Positions 14,956 through 22,311 of a stretch of 27,062 nucleotides of DNA are shown here, in pieces. The DNA is from AC-69 sp044867345 (GTDB taxonomy: Bacteria; Actinomycetota; UBA4738; HRBIN12). Under the pieces are notes generated by a model that worked only from the letters and a program-made list of their open reading frames with translations, was not told the DNA's origin and made no database searches. Each line of letters begins with the position of its first letter. The stretch's first letter is position 1. The stretch lies in NCBI GenBank assembly GCA_044867345.1, contig JBIOUU010000112.1, forward strand, positions 1 through 27,062, given 5' to 3'. Made by a program: the position numbers and the translations under genes.

Positions 14956-15348
14956 TCAGGAGGAGGCCATCTCGTCCATGGCCTGCTGATCGGAGAAGTG
15001 CAGCCAGACTTCTGCGATCTTGCCGCCCTTGACGTGCATCACGAGCACCTGGTTCTGCTCGAGGGTCTTACCACTGCGGGTGGCCCGGGTCTTGTTCAGG
15101 ACGACCACGTGGTCGTCGTTCGCCAGGATGTCGTGGTTCTCGATCTGGGGCGGGGAGTCGAGGATCTGCATCTGCTGCTGGAACATCTGCGCCATGCCGT
15201 CCTTGCCCCGGTGGTCGCCGGCCATCGGTCCTCGACCGGGGAAATGCACAACGGCGTCGTCGGTGTGAAGGCTGAGGAAGCCTTCCATGTCACCCTTGGA
15301 CAGTGCCTCGGTGGCGCTGCGGGCGATCTCCTCGTTGGGATGGGCCAT
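14956..15348 (-). CDS. SnoaL/NTF2-like ligand-binding protein
   Basis: A 130-residue cone-fold protein. An N-terminal helix pair (IARSATEALSKGDMEGFLSL) precedes the HTDDAVVHFPG strand, then a HRGKDGMAQMFQQQMQIL helix, and the end has VMHVKGGKIAEVWLHFSDQQAMDEM, a typical SnoaL-like finish. The fold is used by isomerases, dehydratases and non-enzymatic binding proteins; no catalytic assignment is made. The ATG at 15348 has AAAGGAG about 7 nt upstream. It is 56 bp upstream of the RidA-VOC pair on the same strand and may be transcribed with them. The 147 bp before it contain no gene or clear signal. Confidence 0.85.
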   Translation of the reverse strand: MAHPNEEIARSATEALSKGDMEGFLSLHTDDAVVHFPGRGPMAGDHRGKDGMAQMFQQQMQILDSPPQIENHDILANDDHVVVLNKTRATRSGKTLEQNQVLVMHVKGGKIAEVWLHFSDQQAMDEMASS

Positions 15349-15495
15349 GCTTCGCTCCTTTCGTCCGTCGGCTCAGATTCGGCCAGGACGCTATCGCGGG
15401 GCGCAGGTCTTGAGCAAGCAGGCAGGGTTCCCCAGGCAAGGCGCGCGATGGTCAAACGGCGCCGCGCAGGCGCATCAGGCCCCACACGAGCTGAG

Positions 15496-15903
15496 TCAGT
15501 CACTCCGTGGCAGCTCAGCAACGAGGCTGATCTCAACGACTGCACCGGAGTGCAGCTCGGTGACGCCGACTCCCGTCCAGGCCGGGTATGGCTCCTGAAC
15601 GAATTCGTTGCGGATCTCGACGAAGGCCTCGGTCTGGCTCTGCAGCCCCACGTGATACGTGGTCATCGCCACGACGTCGCTCCAAGTCGCTCCGGATGCC
15701 TGCAACGTGGTGGAGAGGTTCCGGAACGCCGCACGCATCTGCGCCTCGGGATCCCCAGGCAGCTCCCCGTCCTCTGTCGTCCCGATCTCTCCGGAGACGT
15801 AGATCGTCCGCCCCACCCGATGTGCGGACGATGCATGGAAGTCCTGATAGAACCACTCGTCCCCCGGCCTCACGATGGCTTCACGATCCCGATCGGCTGC
15901 CAT
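15496..15903 (-). CDS. second RidA-like protein without the catalytic arginine
   Basis: A 135-residue Rid-family protein. Family marks are YVSGEIGTTEDGELPGDPEAQMRAAFRNL, DVVAMTTYHVGL, EIRNEFVQEPYPAWTGVGVTEL and VVEISLVAEL. The position of the catalytic Arg in RidA (PARS-type motif) is Trp here (PAWTGVGV). The position is also changed in the RidA-like neighbour about 600 bp away. Rid subgroups of this kind often sit with catabolic enzymes. ATG 15903 follows a strong purine tract (AAGGGAGGGAAGG). It lies 35 bp after the split-barrel gene, so the two form an operon. Confidence 0.87.
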   Translation of the reverse strand: MAADRDREAIVRPGDEWFYQDFHASSAHRVGRTIYVSGEIGTTEDGELPGDPEAQMRAAFRNLSTTLQASGATWSDVVAMTTYHVGLQSQTEAFVEIRNEFVQEPYPAWTGVGVTELHSGAVVEISLVAELPRSD

Positions 15904-15937
15904 CCTTCCCTCCCTTCCCGCGCGGCGTATCCAAGGC

Positions 15938-16359
15938 TCAGTCGTACTCGTCGGCGAAGTCCCAGATCCGGATGTCCCCGGGCACCAGTCGCACGATCAG
16001 ATCCTCGCCGGGCAACGATCCCACGTAGGCGGCGCCCCTCTTCTCGCCGATGTACCTTGCCGCGATCCGGACGGCGATCTCGGAGACCCCCTCGTCGATC
16101 AGCTGTGCAGTGCCTCGAACCTCGACGCCTCGGAGCGGCGGGTCGGACTCGGCGACCACGAGGGTCGCCCGGGGTCACGCCGAAGGTGCCGGACTTTCAC
16201 GTCGTCCACGGCGATCCACATGTTGAACCCGCCGTCTCGCCACTCGTGCCACACGGGCGAGAGCAGGACCGTTCCGTCCGTGCGCAAGGTCGCCAGCGCG
16301 GCCACGTGAGGTTCGTCGAGGAAGCCCCCAAGGTCCTCGAGGCTCAGTTTCGTCCGCAT
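15938..16359 (-). pseudogene. pyridoxamine 5'-phosphate oxidase-like split-barrel protein, frameshifted
   Basis: The two halves of one PNPOx-like (FMN or F420-binding) protein lie in different frames. The first runs MRTKLSLEDLGGFLDE to VDDVKVRHLRRDP, with the typical LATLRTDGTVLLSPVWHEW strand pair. The second resumes at about ATLVVAESDPPLRGVEVRG and ends IRIWDFADEYD. The break is at GGGG in 16171-16174; one extra G there gives RRDPRATLVVAE and a continuous 140-residue protein. The 422-nt span is one base short of a whole number of codons. Everything else is well preserved, so either a homopolymer sequencing error or a very recent mutation is likely. The ATG at 16359 has a -10 box 6 nt upstream, implying a leaderless transcript. 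Confidence 0.8.
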
Positions 16360-16365
16360 GGTCAG

Positions 16366-16371
16366 ACCCTA
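16366..16371 (-). promoter_or_regulatory. -10 box of a probable leaderless transcript
   Basis: TAGGGT on the minus strand ends 6 nt before the ATG at 16359, which places the transcription start at or near the start codon. There is no Shine-Dalgarno sequence in the gap. The -35 region is weak. Confidence 0.4.
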
Positions 16372-16389
16372 GCGAGTGCTCGAGCTTCC

Positions 16390-18168
16390 TCACCAGTAGC
16401 GCGGGATTCGGATGGTTGGCGGTCGCTGGCCACGCCGTGCAGCCTCCATCGCGACCCGGCCCTTGACCAGGCGCGCGTTCGAGACGAATCCGCGTGCTCG
16501 TTTCACCCATGATCCCGTCAGGCTGATGTCGGGCAACGCGCGGTCGACGTTGAAGGTCAGGGCATCGTCGCCGGCCGTCACCTTCCCAGTGAAGATGGCG
16601 TTCTCGTAATCCCGGAAATCCGGTTCGTGACGCTGGAACGTGATGCAGCCCGGGCCCAACGGGTCGACCGGCCTCCCGGCCGGCATCCGAAGGACGAACC
16701 CTTCACTGTCGATCTTGCAGGACGCGGCCCGGAACGGAGCCGGCCATCCGTCGGCGTCCATGACGGTCACGACCGGCGGGGGGAAGTCGAGTGCCGCTCG
16801 AGCGCCTCGGGCTCGCCAATCCGGGTCCGCCTCGCGCCAGGCAGGAGGTTGCCGGCCGGCCGGTGGGGGGTCGGACTCCAGATGGATCGTCCCAGCCTGC
16901 GCCTCCCACCTCTTGGGCTGCTCGTCGAGACGGCCGCCCGGCCACCACAGGATCCGCTCCGGCGTCACCTCGATCCAGATGCGGCTCCAGTACCAGTCGA
17001 GTCGGCGCATCCACGACCTTGGGATGCCCCGCCAAGGAGCAGGCATCTTCCCGAGCGACCAGCGGATGTATCGGTCCGTGTTCCGCTGGAGGTCCCGATC
17101 TCGGACCGCCGCCGTCCCGTACACCAGGACGACCGGGGGATCGGCGATGCCCGAGCCGGTCGGGTTCGAGTACAGAAGGGAGACCTTCGGGTTTCGCCGA
17201 GCCCGCTCCGCCTTCGCCGGGCTTGTCAGCCCGCACGACACGGCTAACGTGCGCCCGTCCTCGCCGAGATACGGGGTGAGCGGATGGCACACCGGCGTCC
17301 CTCTTCGGGTGACGGTGGCGTACTCGCACGTCTTGAAGCCGTCGAATGCCCCCAGGACATCGGCCGGCCACGCAGCCGGATTCCCCAAGCCGGCGGCGGT
17401 CGGCGGCCCGAGCAGGACCCCGTACCCCTCCACTCCCAATCGGACGAGTACCTTCCCCGGGCGCGTGAGGTCGGCGACCTTGGCCCGGCAGAGCTCTTCG
17501 AGCTCGCGGAGGCGCGCAACGTACGCCTCAGGCCCGAGCCGCCTCGCCTTGCTGAGCTCGATCGCGTTCCGCCATACCTTGTACCTCGCCTCCTGCAGGA
17601 AGCGCTTGGAGGCCAGCCTGTTCAGCGGCGTCATCATCCGATCGAACAGCGTTCGGTCGCCGGGCTCCTCCACCTTCTGGAGCTCGAGGTCCTCTTCCTT
17701 CACGCGGCGAACCACGATGTCGTCGATGTGCTTGAAGTCGCGGTAGCGCCGGCGGATCAGGGCCGCATCCGTGAACTCCTCATCGGTGACCACGGCGAGG
17801 AGGGCCTGCGGGAGATCGTAGTTGAGGTGCGCGTTCAGCCCGATCAGGACGTGCACCAGGGGTGAGATCGCGGGATCGTTCGCCGCCTCGAACGCGACCC
17901 GCCAGGGCCGGGAGGGTCGCTCACCGCAGTTCCACGTGTCCAGGGCATCCAGGTAGAGGTTGGCGAAGACCACGTCCCACGGTTCGAGCCATGCAGGGTC
18001 GAGGAACAGGCCGGCCTCGAGGTCGTCCTTCACCGCTACCGTGTTGCGGTAATAGACCCCGTGGAAATGGCGCTTCTCGTCGCCCGGCGGAGGGAACGTG
18101 GCCTCGAAACGCCGCAGCACGTCGTCGACCGTCTTCGTCTTGCGACTCGACAATGCGGGTTCCGTCAC
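16390..18168 (-). CDS. DUF5995 domain fused to tandem split-barrel (PNPOx/FDOR-like) region
   Basis: A 592-residue fusion. Residues about 10-240 match DUF5995: HGVYYRNTVAVKDDLEAGLFLDP, VVFANLYLDALDTW and LVHVLIGLNAHLNYDLPQALLAV, a His/Asn-rich helical domain of unknown activity. From about residue 270 the protein is a split-barrel flavin/deazaflavin-type region: GFKTCEYATVTRRGTPVCHPLTPY, SPAKAERARRNPKVSLLYS, IWIEVTPERILWWPGG. A second similar barrel starts near PPVVTVMDADGWPAPFRAASCKI. The open frame extends to 18894, but GTG 18168 is chosen because recognisable protein begins there and it overlaps the upstream membrane-protein stop in a GTGA overlap. It is the last gene of its operon. Cofactor and reaction are unknown; F420 is a guess from lineage. 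Confidence 0.85.
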   Translation of the reverse strand: MTEPALSSRKTKTVDDVLRRFEATFPPPGDEKRHFHGVYYRNTVAVKDDLEAGLFLDPAWLEPWDVVFANLYLDALDTWNCGERPSRPWRVAFEAANDPAISPLVHVLIGLNAHLNYDLPQALLAVVTDEEFTDAALIRRRYRDFKHIDDIVVRRVKEEDLELQKVEEPGDRTLFDRMMTPLNRLASKRFLQEARYKVWRNAIELSKARRLGPEAYVARLRELEELCRAKVADLTRPGKVLVRLGVEGYGVLLGPPTAAGLGNPAAWPADVLGAFDGFKTCEYATVTRRGTPVCHPLTPYLGEDGRTLAVSCGLTSPAKAERARRNPKVSLLYSNPTGSGIADPPVVLVYGTAAVRDRDLQRNTDRYIRWSLGKMPAPWRGIPRSWMRRLDWYWSRIWIEVTPERILWWPGGRLDEQPKRWEAQAGTIHLESDPPPAGRQPPAWREADPDWRARGARAALDFPPPVVTVMDADGWPAPFRAASCKIDSEGFVLRMPAGRPVDPLGPGCITFQRHEPDFRDYENAIFTGKVTAGDDALTFNVDRALPDISLTGSWVKRARGFVSNARLVKGRVAMEAARRGQRPPTIRIPRYW

Positions 18169-19040
18169 GGCTCGGCCGACCGCATGCCGGAACGCCGTTC
18201 GGCCGTGGCGACGCCGACCAGGCCCATCGTCCCCACGAGGAGGACGCTCGCGACGAACGCGAGGTAGACCCACGTTCCGGCGTGACCCCACTCGACGTCT
18301 CCCGGATAGCGGGCCAGGGCCACCAGCTGGAGCGCGCCGAGGACCGCGAAGGCGACGAGGCCGGGCCGGATCGGTCGGAGATCGGCCTCGATGATGGCGT
18401 GGACCAGGCCCACCCCGATCCCGATGAGCCACGCACCGACGGCCTGCGACGTCAGCGGCGTGAGCGTCCACGGCCACCACGTGGACCGGCTCGGAGCGAC
18501 GAACAGTGCGATGCCCAGAGGAAGCAGGACTGCTCCCTGCACGCCGAGGACCCACCTGCTCCATGATGGAAGCAGCGCGCGCTTCGGCGGGTCGGCCCCA
18601 CGAGTTCGAAACTGCGCCGGGAGGAGCCCGATCATCGTCAGCGGGACCAGGGTGTAGATCCCGATCCACACCCAGGCCGCGGCGCCCGCCCACACGAAGG
18701 TCTCGCCGAAGTGGAACTTGTTCAGGTGGAGCAAGGTGGCGATCTCGGTCAGCACCGTGAACACCAGTACCGTGGGGACCGAGTGCCTCGCGTCCGCCCA
18801 CGCCCGCCGCCGGGCGCTCAGGAACTCGAAGAAGAAGCTCGCCGTGTATCCCGCCCCGAGGAACGCGGCGGTGAGGCCGGGCTGGATGGTCCACGAGAAG
18901 TACCGATCCGTGTGGTCCGTCAGCACGAACAGTTGGAATCCCGCCAGGGCGACCAGCCCGCTGGCCACGTAGAGCAGGCGGCGGAGGCCGGTCGTGAGTG
19001 GCCGCACCGTCCCGGCCTCGGGCCCTTCGATCTCTCCCAT
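18165..19040 (-). CDS. multi-pass membrane protein of unknown function
   Basis: A 291-residue integral membrane protein with about eight hydrophobic segments. Trp/His-containing patches lie near membrane borders (LTDHTDRYFSW, TEIATLLHLNKFHFGE, FVAPSRSTWWPW). I do not recognise a family. Conserved-looking His and Glu within segments could bind a metal or haem. The ATG at 19040 lacks a good ribosome site; TAGACT at 19050-19055 ends 9 nt upstream and could be a -10 box, so this gene may also be transcribed on its own. It starts 12 bp after the saccharopine-dehydrogenase-like gene and overlaps the DUF5995 fusion gene by 4 bp, implying the two products are made together and may form a membrane oxidoreductase complex. 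Confidence 0.8.
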   Translation of the reverse strand: MGEIEGPEAGTVRPLTTGLRRLLYVASGLVALAGFQLFVLTDHTDRYFSWTIQPGLTAAFLGAGYTASFFFEFLSARRRAWADARHSVPTVLVFTVLTEIATLLHLNKFHFGETFVWAGAAAWVWIGIYTLVPLTMIGLLPAQFRTRGADPPKRALLPSWSRWVLGVQGAVLLPLGIALFVAPSRSTWWPWTLTPLTSQAVGAWLIGIGVGLVHAIIEADLRPIRPGLVAFAVLGALQLVALARYPGDVEWGHAGTWVYLAFVASVLLVGTMGLVGVATAERRSGMRSAEP

Positions 19041-19052
19041 GACGGCCGAAGT

Positions 19053-20123
19053 CTATGGAGCGCTGCCTGCCGAACGCGAGCCTCGGCGCTCGCGGGTCAG
19101 GAACCGGACCCCGCGAGATCGGAGCCGCGCGATGTACTCATCGTGCGGAAGCCACGCCGCGGGATTCACGGATCCAACCTGATCGAGCTGATCTGAAAGG
19201 AGCGCCCTCGCGGCAAGTGCACACGGGAGCACCACGAGGCGCTGCCCGGCCAACGCGGTAGCGACGATCGATCCGGCCTCGTTGCTCAGCTCCACCTGCA
19301 CGCACCCGAGCTCCGTCCCGAACCGGGCGAACGGCTCGGAGAGCTTGGACAGCGCCCTCGCCAGCCGGATCTGACCTTCCGTCCCGAAGCCGATGGTGGC
19401 TCGTCCCAGGGCGGCGGCCAACTCTCCCAGATACCCCCACTCGAGCGCGACGCGGAACTCGGCCTGGATCCCGAGGTCCCGCCGGAACAGCTCGGCATCG
19501 GGCGTGGGGAACCGATAAGCGACCCGGCGGCCGAACGGAAGGTCGACGGGAGCCGGGTCCCGGAACCCGGCGATCAAGGCGCTGGCCGTGGCGCCGGTCC
19601 CTTTCCGGTTCCGGTTGCCGATGAACAGCGTGACCTGAGCATCGTGCGGATCATCGAGTCGTTCCACGCACCATCGAGCCAGCACCCCCGAGACCGCCGG
19701 GACCGTCGACAGCCCCGGGGCTGCGACGAGCCCGGCGTCGGCCGCTCCCTCGCTCAGGTGCTCGTCACCGAGGACCGACAGGATCCATCCCGGGTCGTCG
19801 GCGATGTCGAGCCAGTGGGCTCCCGACCTGATAGCGGCGAGCGGAAGATCTCGGGGGAGCCCCTGGAAGGGCCCGGCCGCGCAGGCGATCGCGAAGCATC
19901 CCTCCGCAGCCCGCGCCACCGACTCGACGTCCCCGAGGTCGAGCTCGATGGCCTCGGTTCGCTCCGTCCCCAGTTCGGCGGCAACCCGTTCTCCCTGCCG
20001 ACGGTTCCGCCCCGCCAGGACGAGGTGCGCCTCGGTGGTCTCGAGGAGCTCGGCCGCCAGGAGGCTTCCGAACACGCCGTATCCCCCCGCGACTAGGATT
20101 CGGACGCCCGTCCGCACGGTCAT
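19053..20123 (-). CDS. saccharopine dehydrogenase-like NAD(P)-binding protein
   Basis: A 356-residue protein with an N-terminal Rossmann fold: GVRILVAGGYGVFGSLLAAELL carries the GxGxxG-like nucleotide-binding loop, followed by LVLAGRNRRQGERVAAEL, where the Arg residues suggest NADP. The middle (ACAAGPFQGLPRDLPLAAIRSGAHWLDIADD) is characteristic of the saccharopine dehydrogenase/trans-acting enoyl reductase family of actinobacteria. Substrate is unknown; members act on amino-acid or acyl substrates. The frame is open to 20228, but the ATG at 20123 sits directly before the Rossmann fold and avoids overlap with the upstream hydrolase gene. It lies 50 bp after that hydrolase and 12 bp before the membrane protein gene. 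Confidence 0.87.
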   Translation of the reverse strand: MTVRTGVRILVAGGYGVFGSLLAAELLETTEAHLVLAGRNRRQGERVAAELGTERTEAIELDLGDVESVARAAEGCFAIACAAGPFQGLPRDLPLAAIRSGAHWLDIADDPGWILSVLGDEHLSEGAADAGLVAAPGLSTVPAVSGVLARWCVERLDDPHDAQVTLFIGNRNRKGTGATASALIAGFRDPAPVDLPFGRRVAYRFPTPDAELFRRDLGIQAEFRVALEWGYLGELAAALGRATIGFGTEGQIRLARALSKLSEPFARFGTELGCVQVELSNEAGSIVATALAGQRLVVLPCALAARALLSDQLDQVGSVNPAAWLPHDEYIARLRSRGVRFLTRERRGSRSAGSAP

Positions 20124-20173
20124 GGTGAACGCATCGCGGCCGTGCTCGCCTACAGCTTCGACGTTGAGGTCGC

Positions 20174-20974
20174 TTAGAGGGAATGCCTCTTGAGCCAGGT
20201 CAGCACGTTGTCGGCGACCTCGGGCCAACCGCTGTCGAGAGCGAGCGAGTGGCCCCGGTCGTGGAACTCCTTGTAGTCGGTCACCGCGGGTGACTTCCGA
20301 TACTGCTTGAGCGTCGATCTGGTGATCGCCGCCGGAACCGTGTGATCCTTGCCGCCGGCGGTGAGGAGCAGCGGCCCTCGCGTCGCGTTCTCGGTGTTGA
20401 CCTTGGCCGGAGAGCGCCGGGACAGATTGGCCGAGGCCGCCTCGAACAAGGTCCGACCGGGGGACGGGATGGTCCAGCGGTCGTAGAGGTCGTCCGACTC
20501 GCTCTCGGAGAGGGTGTTGCCGAAGCCGTAGCGGAACTGCTCGCGGGTCAACGAGACCCCGCGCTTCCTGTTGGCCGGGTTCCGCAACGCGACGGAGGCG
20601 ACCCGCAGCGCCGAGGGTGGCAAGTACACCACGCCCTTGATCGGCGCCGCGTCGATGGCCACCCCCGCAGCGGCCAGATCCTCGCCCAGCAACCGCTGAA
20701 CCATCAGGCCACCGAACGAGTGGCCGATGACGATGGGCTTGGCATCGACCTTGCCGATGATCTGGGCGTAGTGCTCGACCACGTCGTTGATGCCGTAATC
20801 GGCGACCCGCTCAGGATGTTGCCGAGTCTCCTCGACCGTGTCCGCATCACCGGGCCAGCCGGGCGCGGTCGGATCGTAGCCGGCCTCTTGGAAGCGGTCG
20901 ACCCACGGGCCCCACGAGTCGGCGTGCAGCCAGAGGCCATGGATGAACACGACGGGGGTGCCTGCTGATGCCAT
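20174..20974 (-). CDS. alpha/beta hydrolase
   Basis: A 266-residue alpha/beta hydrolase with the oxyanion-loop motif FIHGLWLHADSW and the nucleophile S86 in GHSFGG. An acid is likely in LTAGGKDHTVP, and the catalytic His is in HDRGHSLALDSGW. It is probably a cytoplasmic esterase or lipase-like enzyme of small-molecule metabolism; there is no signal peptide. The ATG at 20974 has GGAGAGGAG upstream. It is the first gene of the leftward run that continues with the saccharopine-dehydrogenase-like, membrane and DUF5995 fusion genes. A promoter lies just upstream. Confidence 0.9.
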   Translation of the reverse strand: MASAGTPVVFIHGLWLHADSWGPWVDRFQEAGYDPTAPGWPGDADTVEETRQHPERVADYGINDVVEHYAQIIGKVDAKPIVIGHSFGGLMVQRLLGEDLAAAGVAIDAAPIKGVVYLPPSALRVASVALRNPANRKRGVSLTREQFRYGFGNTLSESESDDLYDRWTIPSPGRTLFEAASANLSRRSPAKVNTENATRGPLLLTAGGKDHTVPAAITRSTLKQYRKSPAVTDYKEFHDRGHSLALDSGWPEVADNVLTWLKRHSL

Positions 20975-21005
20975 GACGGGACTCCTCTCCCCCTCGAAGG
21001 GCTCG

Positions 21006-21034
21006 AGTATAGGAGGGATCGGTCGGAAGGTCTC
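21006..21034 (-). promoter_or_regulatory. promoter of the hydrolase/dehydrogenase/membrane/DUF5995 operon
   Basis: On the minus strand TATACT (21006-21011), one base from the TATAAT consensus, is preceded at 17 nt by GAGACC (21029-21034), which retains the GAC core of the -35 box. The predicted transcript starts near 20999 with a leader of about 25 nt carrying the GGAGAGGAG site of the hydrolase gene. The -35 box overlaps the stop codon of the DUF1801 gene. Confidence 0.5.
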
Positions 21035-21398
21035 ACCGCTGTCTGCCTGCTGCGTTCTCCTCGATCCGCGTCTTGACGATCTTCCTCACGAGTGCGGCGG
21101 GGATGGGCTTGTCTGTCGTGAAGCGGAGCGTCCCTTTCCCCGAGAAGTAGGGCTTCAGCTCTTCCCCGAGTGCCTCCATGACCGCCCCGCTGGCGGGGAA
21201 CAGGCTGCAGTGGTCCTTGAACGCGGCGTAGGACACTAGGAATCGACCCTGTTCCTTGAACGTCGGCATCCGGTAGCTGATCGTTTCGGTCGCTTCGGGC
21301 GCGGCGGCCCTGATCGTTTTGCGAAGCTTCTCCAGCGCAGCCCGCGATTCCTGTGGAAGGCCGTCCAGGTAGTCCTCCACGTTGGTTGGTCCGGCCAT
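21033..21398 (-). CDS. DUF1801 (YdhG-like) family protein
   Basis: A 121-residue protein with the family pattern VEDYLDGLPQESRAALEKLRKTIRAAAPEATETISYRMPTF, then a beta strand FLVSYAAFKDHCSLFP, and KGTLRFTTDKPIPAALVRKIVKTRIEE at the end. The fold is shared with iron-chaperone-like YdhG/frataxin-type proteins; function is unproven. The frame is open to 21458, but the ATG at 21398 is preceded by AAGGAGA with about 7 nt spacing and begins the conserved region. The preceding 68 bp to the S51 peptidase gene hold a short palindrome GGAATGATTCC but no clear promoter. Confidence 0.88.
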   Translation of the reverse strand: MAGPTNVEDYLDGLPQESRAALEKLRKTIRAAAPEATETISYRMPTFKEQGRFLVSYAAFKDHCSLFPASGAVMEALGEELKPYFSGKGTLRFTTDKPIPAALVRKIVKTRIEENAAGRQR

Positions 21399-21466
21399 GC
21401 CAGTCTCCTTCCGTGAGCGACAACCGTTCAGGGAATCATTCCACCGACGAGGCCGCAAGCGCAGGC

Positions 21467-22225
21467 CTACACGGCCGGCTGCGGGATCCCCTCGATCCGC
21501 TCCCCGGCGGCGAAGCGGTGCCGATTGGAGCGGGTGATGACCGTGACGCCCCCTGGCCCGAAGGCCCCCCAGGAGCCGTCCCGCCAGAGTGCGGCCGAGC
21601 GCTCATCGACGGCCACGATGACGACATCGTCCCGCGGAGCGGCGGCGAGCGCCCGGTCGACCCACCGCTCCCCGAACCCATCGAAGTGCGGGATTACGGC
21701 AACGCGCGGGACGAGGGACAGCGCCTTCCGATACTGGCGACGAGCGTCGCCCGGATGTCGATCGCGGATCAGGGTCCACTCACCGAGCGCCATGGCCCCC
21801 GCCGAGGAGCCCGCGAGGGCCGCGCCACTTCGCCACGCCTGAACGACCGCATCCCACACTGGCGTGTCGGCAAGCGTCTTCGGCACGAGGCCGGGGTCGC
21901 CGCCGACGAGATAGAAGAAGCGCCCGATGCGCGCGCGCTCGGCGTTCTTCGCCGAGGTCACGTCGGAGCGGCGGATGGCCGGGAGCTCCTCGACGTCGAG
22001 CCCGAGCTCTTTGAACCAGGCCCTGGCGTTTGCCACGGCCAGGTCCGGTCGCTGACGCCCCGCAGCAGTGGCGAGCACAAAGGCCGGGCCACCGCTGGCC
22101 GCCGCAACGAGCACCTCGTCCTGCGGCTCGTTCCCCGGGTTCAGCTCGTCGCCGCCGACGAGGGCAAACGGCCCCGGCGGGGACGAACGGTTGGAAGCCT
22201 CATGTGACTGAGTGGCCGGCGCCAT
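21467..22225 (-). CDS. peptidase S51 / cyanophycinase-like protein
   Basis: A 252-residue class-I-glutamine-amidotransferase-fold protein of the S51 type. The nucleophile elbow AGSSAGAM places the catalytic Ser at S141. H180 in VIPHFD and E208 in AVDERSA occupy the remaining family positions, and YLVGGDPG (105-112) is the typical preceding loop. Relatives cleave Asp-Xaa dipeptides (PepE) or cyanophycin; which applies is not decidable, and no cyanophycin synthetase gene is nearby. No signal peptide, so it is cytoplasmic. The ATG at 22225 is preceded by GGAGG held in a small hairpin. It is encoded on its own, between the DUF1801 gene and the second cyclase gene, all leftward. Confidence 0.88.
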   Translation of the reverse strand: MAPATQSHEASNRSSPPGPFALVGGDELNPGNEPQDEVLVAAASGGPAFVLATAAGRQRPDLAVANARAWFKELGLDVEELPAIRRSDVTSAKNAERARIGRFFYLVGGDPGLVPKTLADTPVWDAVVQAWRSGAALAGSSAGAMALGEWTLIRDRHPGDARRQYRKALSLVPRVAVIPHFDGFGERWVDRALAAAPRDDVVIVAVDERSAALWRDGSWGAFGPGGVTVITRSNRHRFAAGERIEGIPQPAV

Positions 22226-22241
22226 CGGAGGTCATCCTCCG
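22226..22241 (-). promoter_or_regulatory. hairpin masking the ribosome-binding site of the S51-like gene
   Basis: On the minus strand CGGAGG, loop ATGA, CCTCCG forms a perfect 6-bp stem that abuts the ATG at 22225. The left arm is the only Shine-Dalgarno candidate, so the hairpin would both hide it and, when folded, shorten its distance from the start. The remaining 70 bp back to the second cyclase gene show nothing else. Confidence 0.4.
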
Positions 22242-22311
22242 TCGTGGCGACTATTGGCGGAAGAGGGCGAACACGCCCAGTAGCCGCGGTCCATCCATTA
22301 GTCACCCCCGA

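Noticed and set aside
15450..15455. TTGACC on the minus strand as a -35 box for the SnoaL-like gene at 15348
   Set aside because: No -10-like hexamer lies 16-18 nt downstream.
14998..16512. 504-codon plus-strand open frame across the SnoaL/RidA/split-barrel genes
   Set aside because: It crosses several independent minus-strand genes and intergenic gaps and encodes nothing recognisable.
18169..18894. Extension of the DUF5995 fusion frame to 834 residues
   Set aside because: It overlaps the membrane protein gene in another frame and shows no protein-like features. The GTGA overlap at 18165-18168 gives a natural start.
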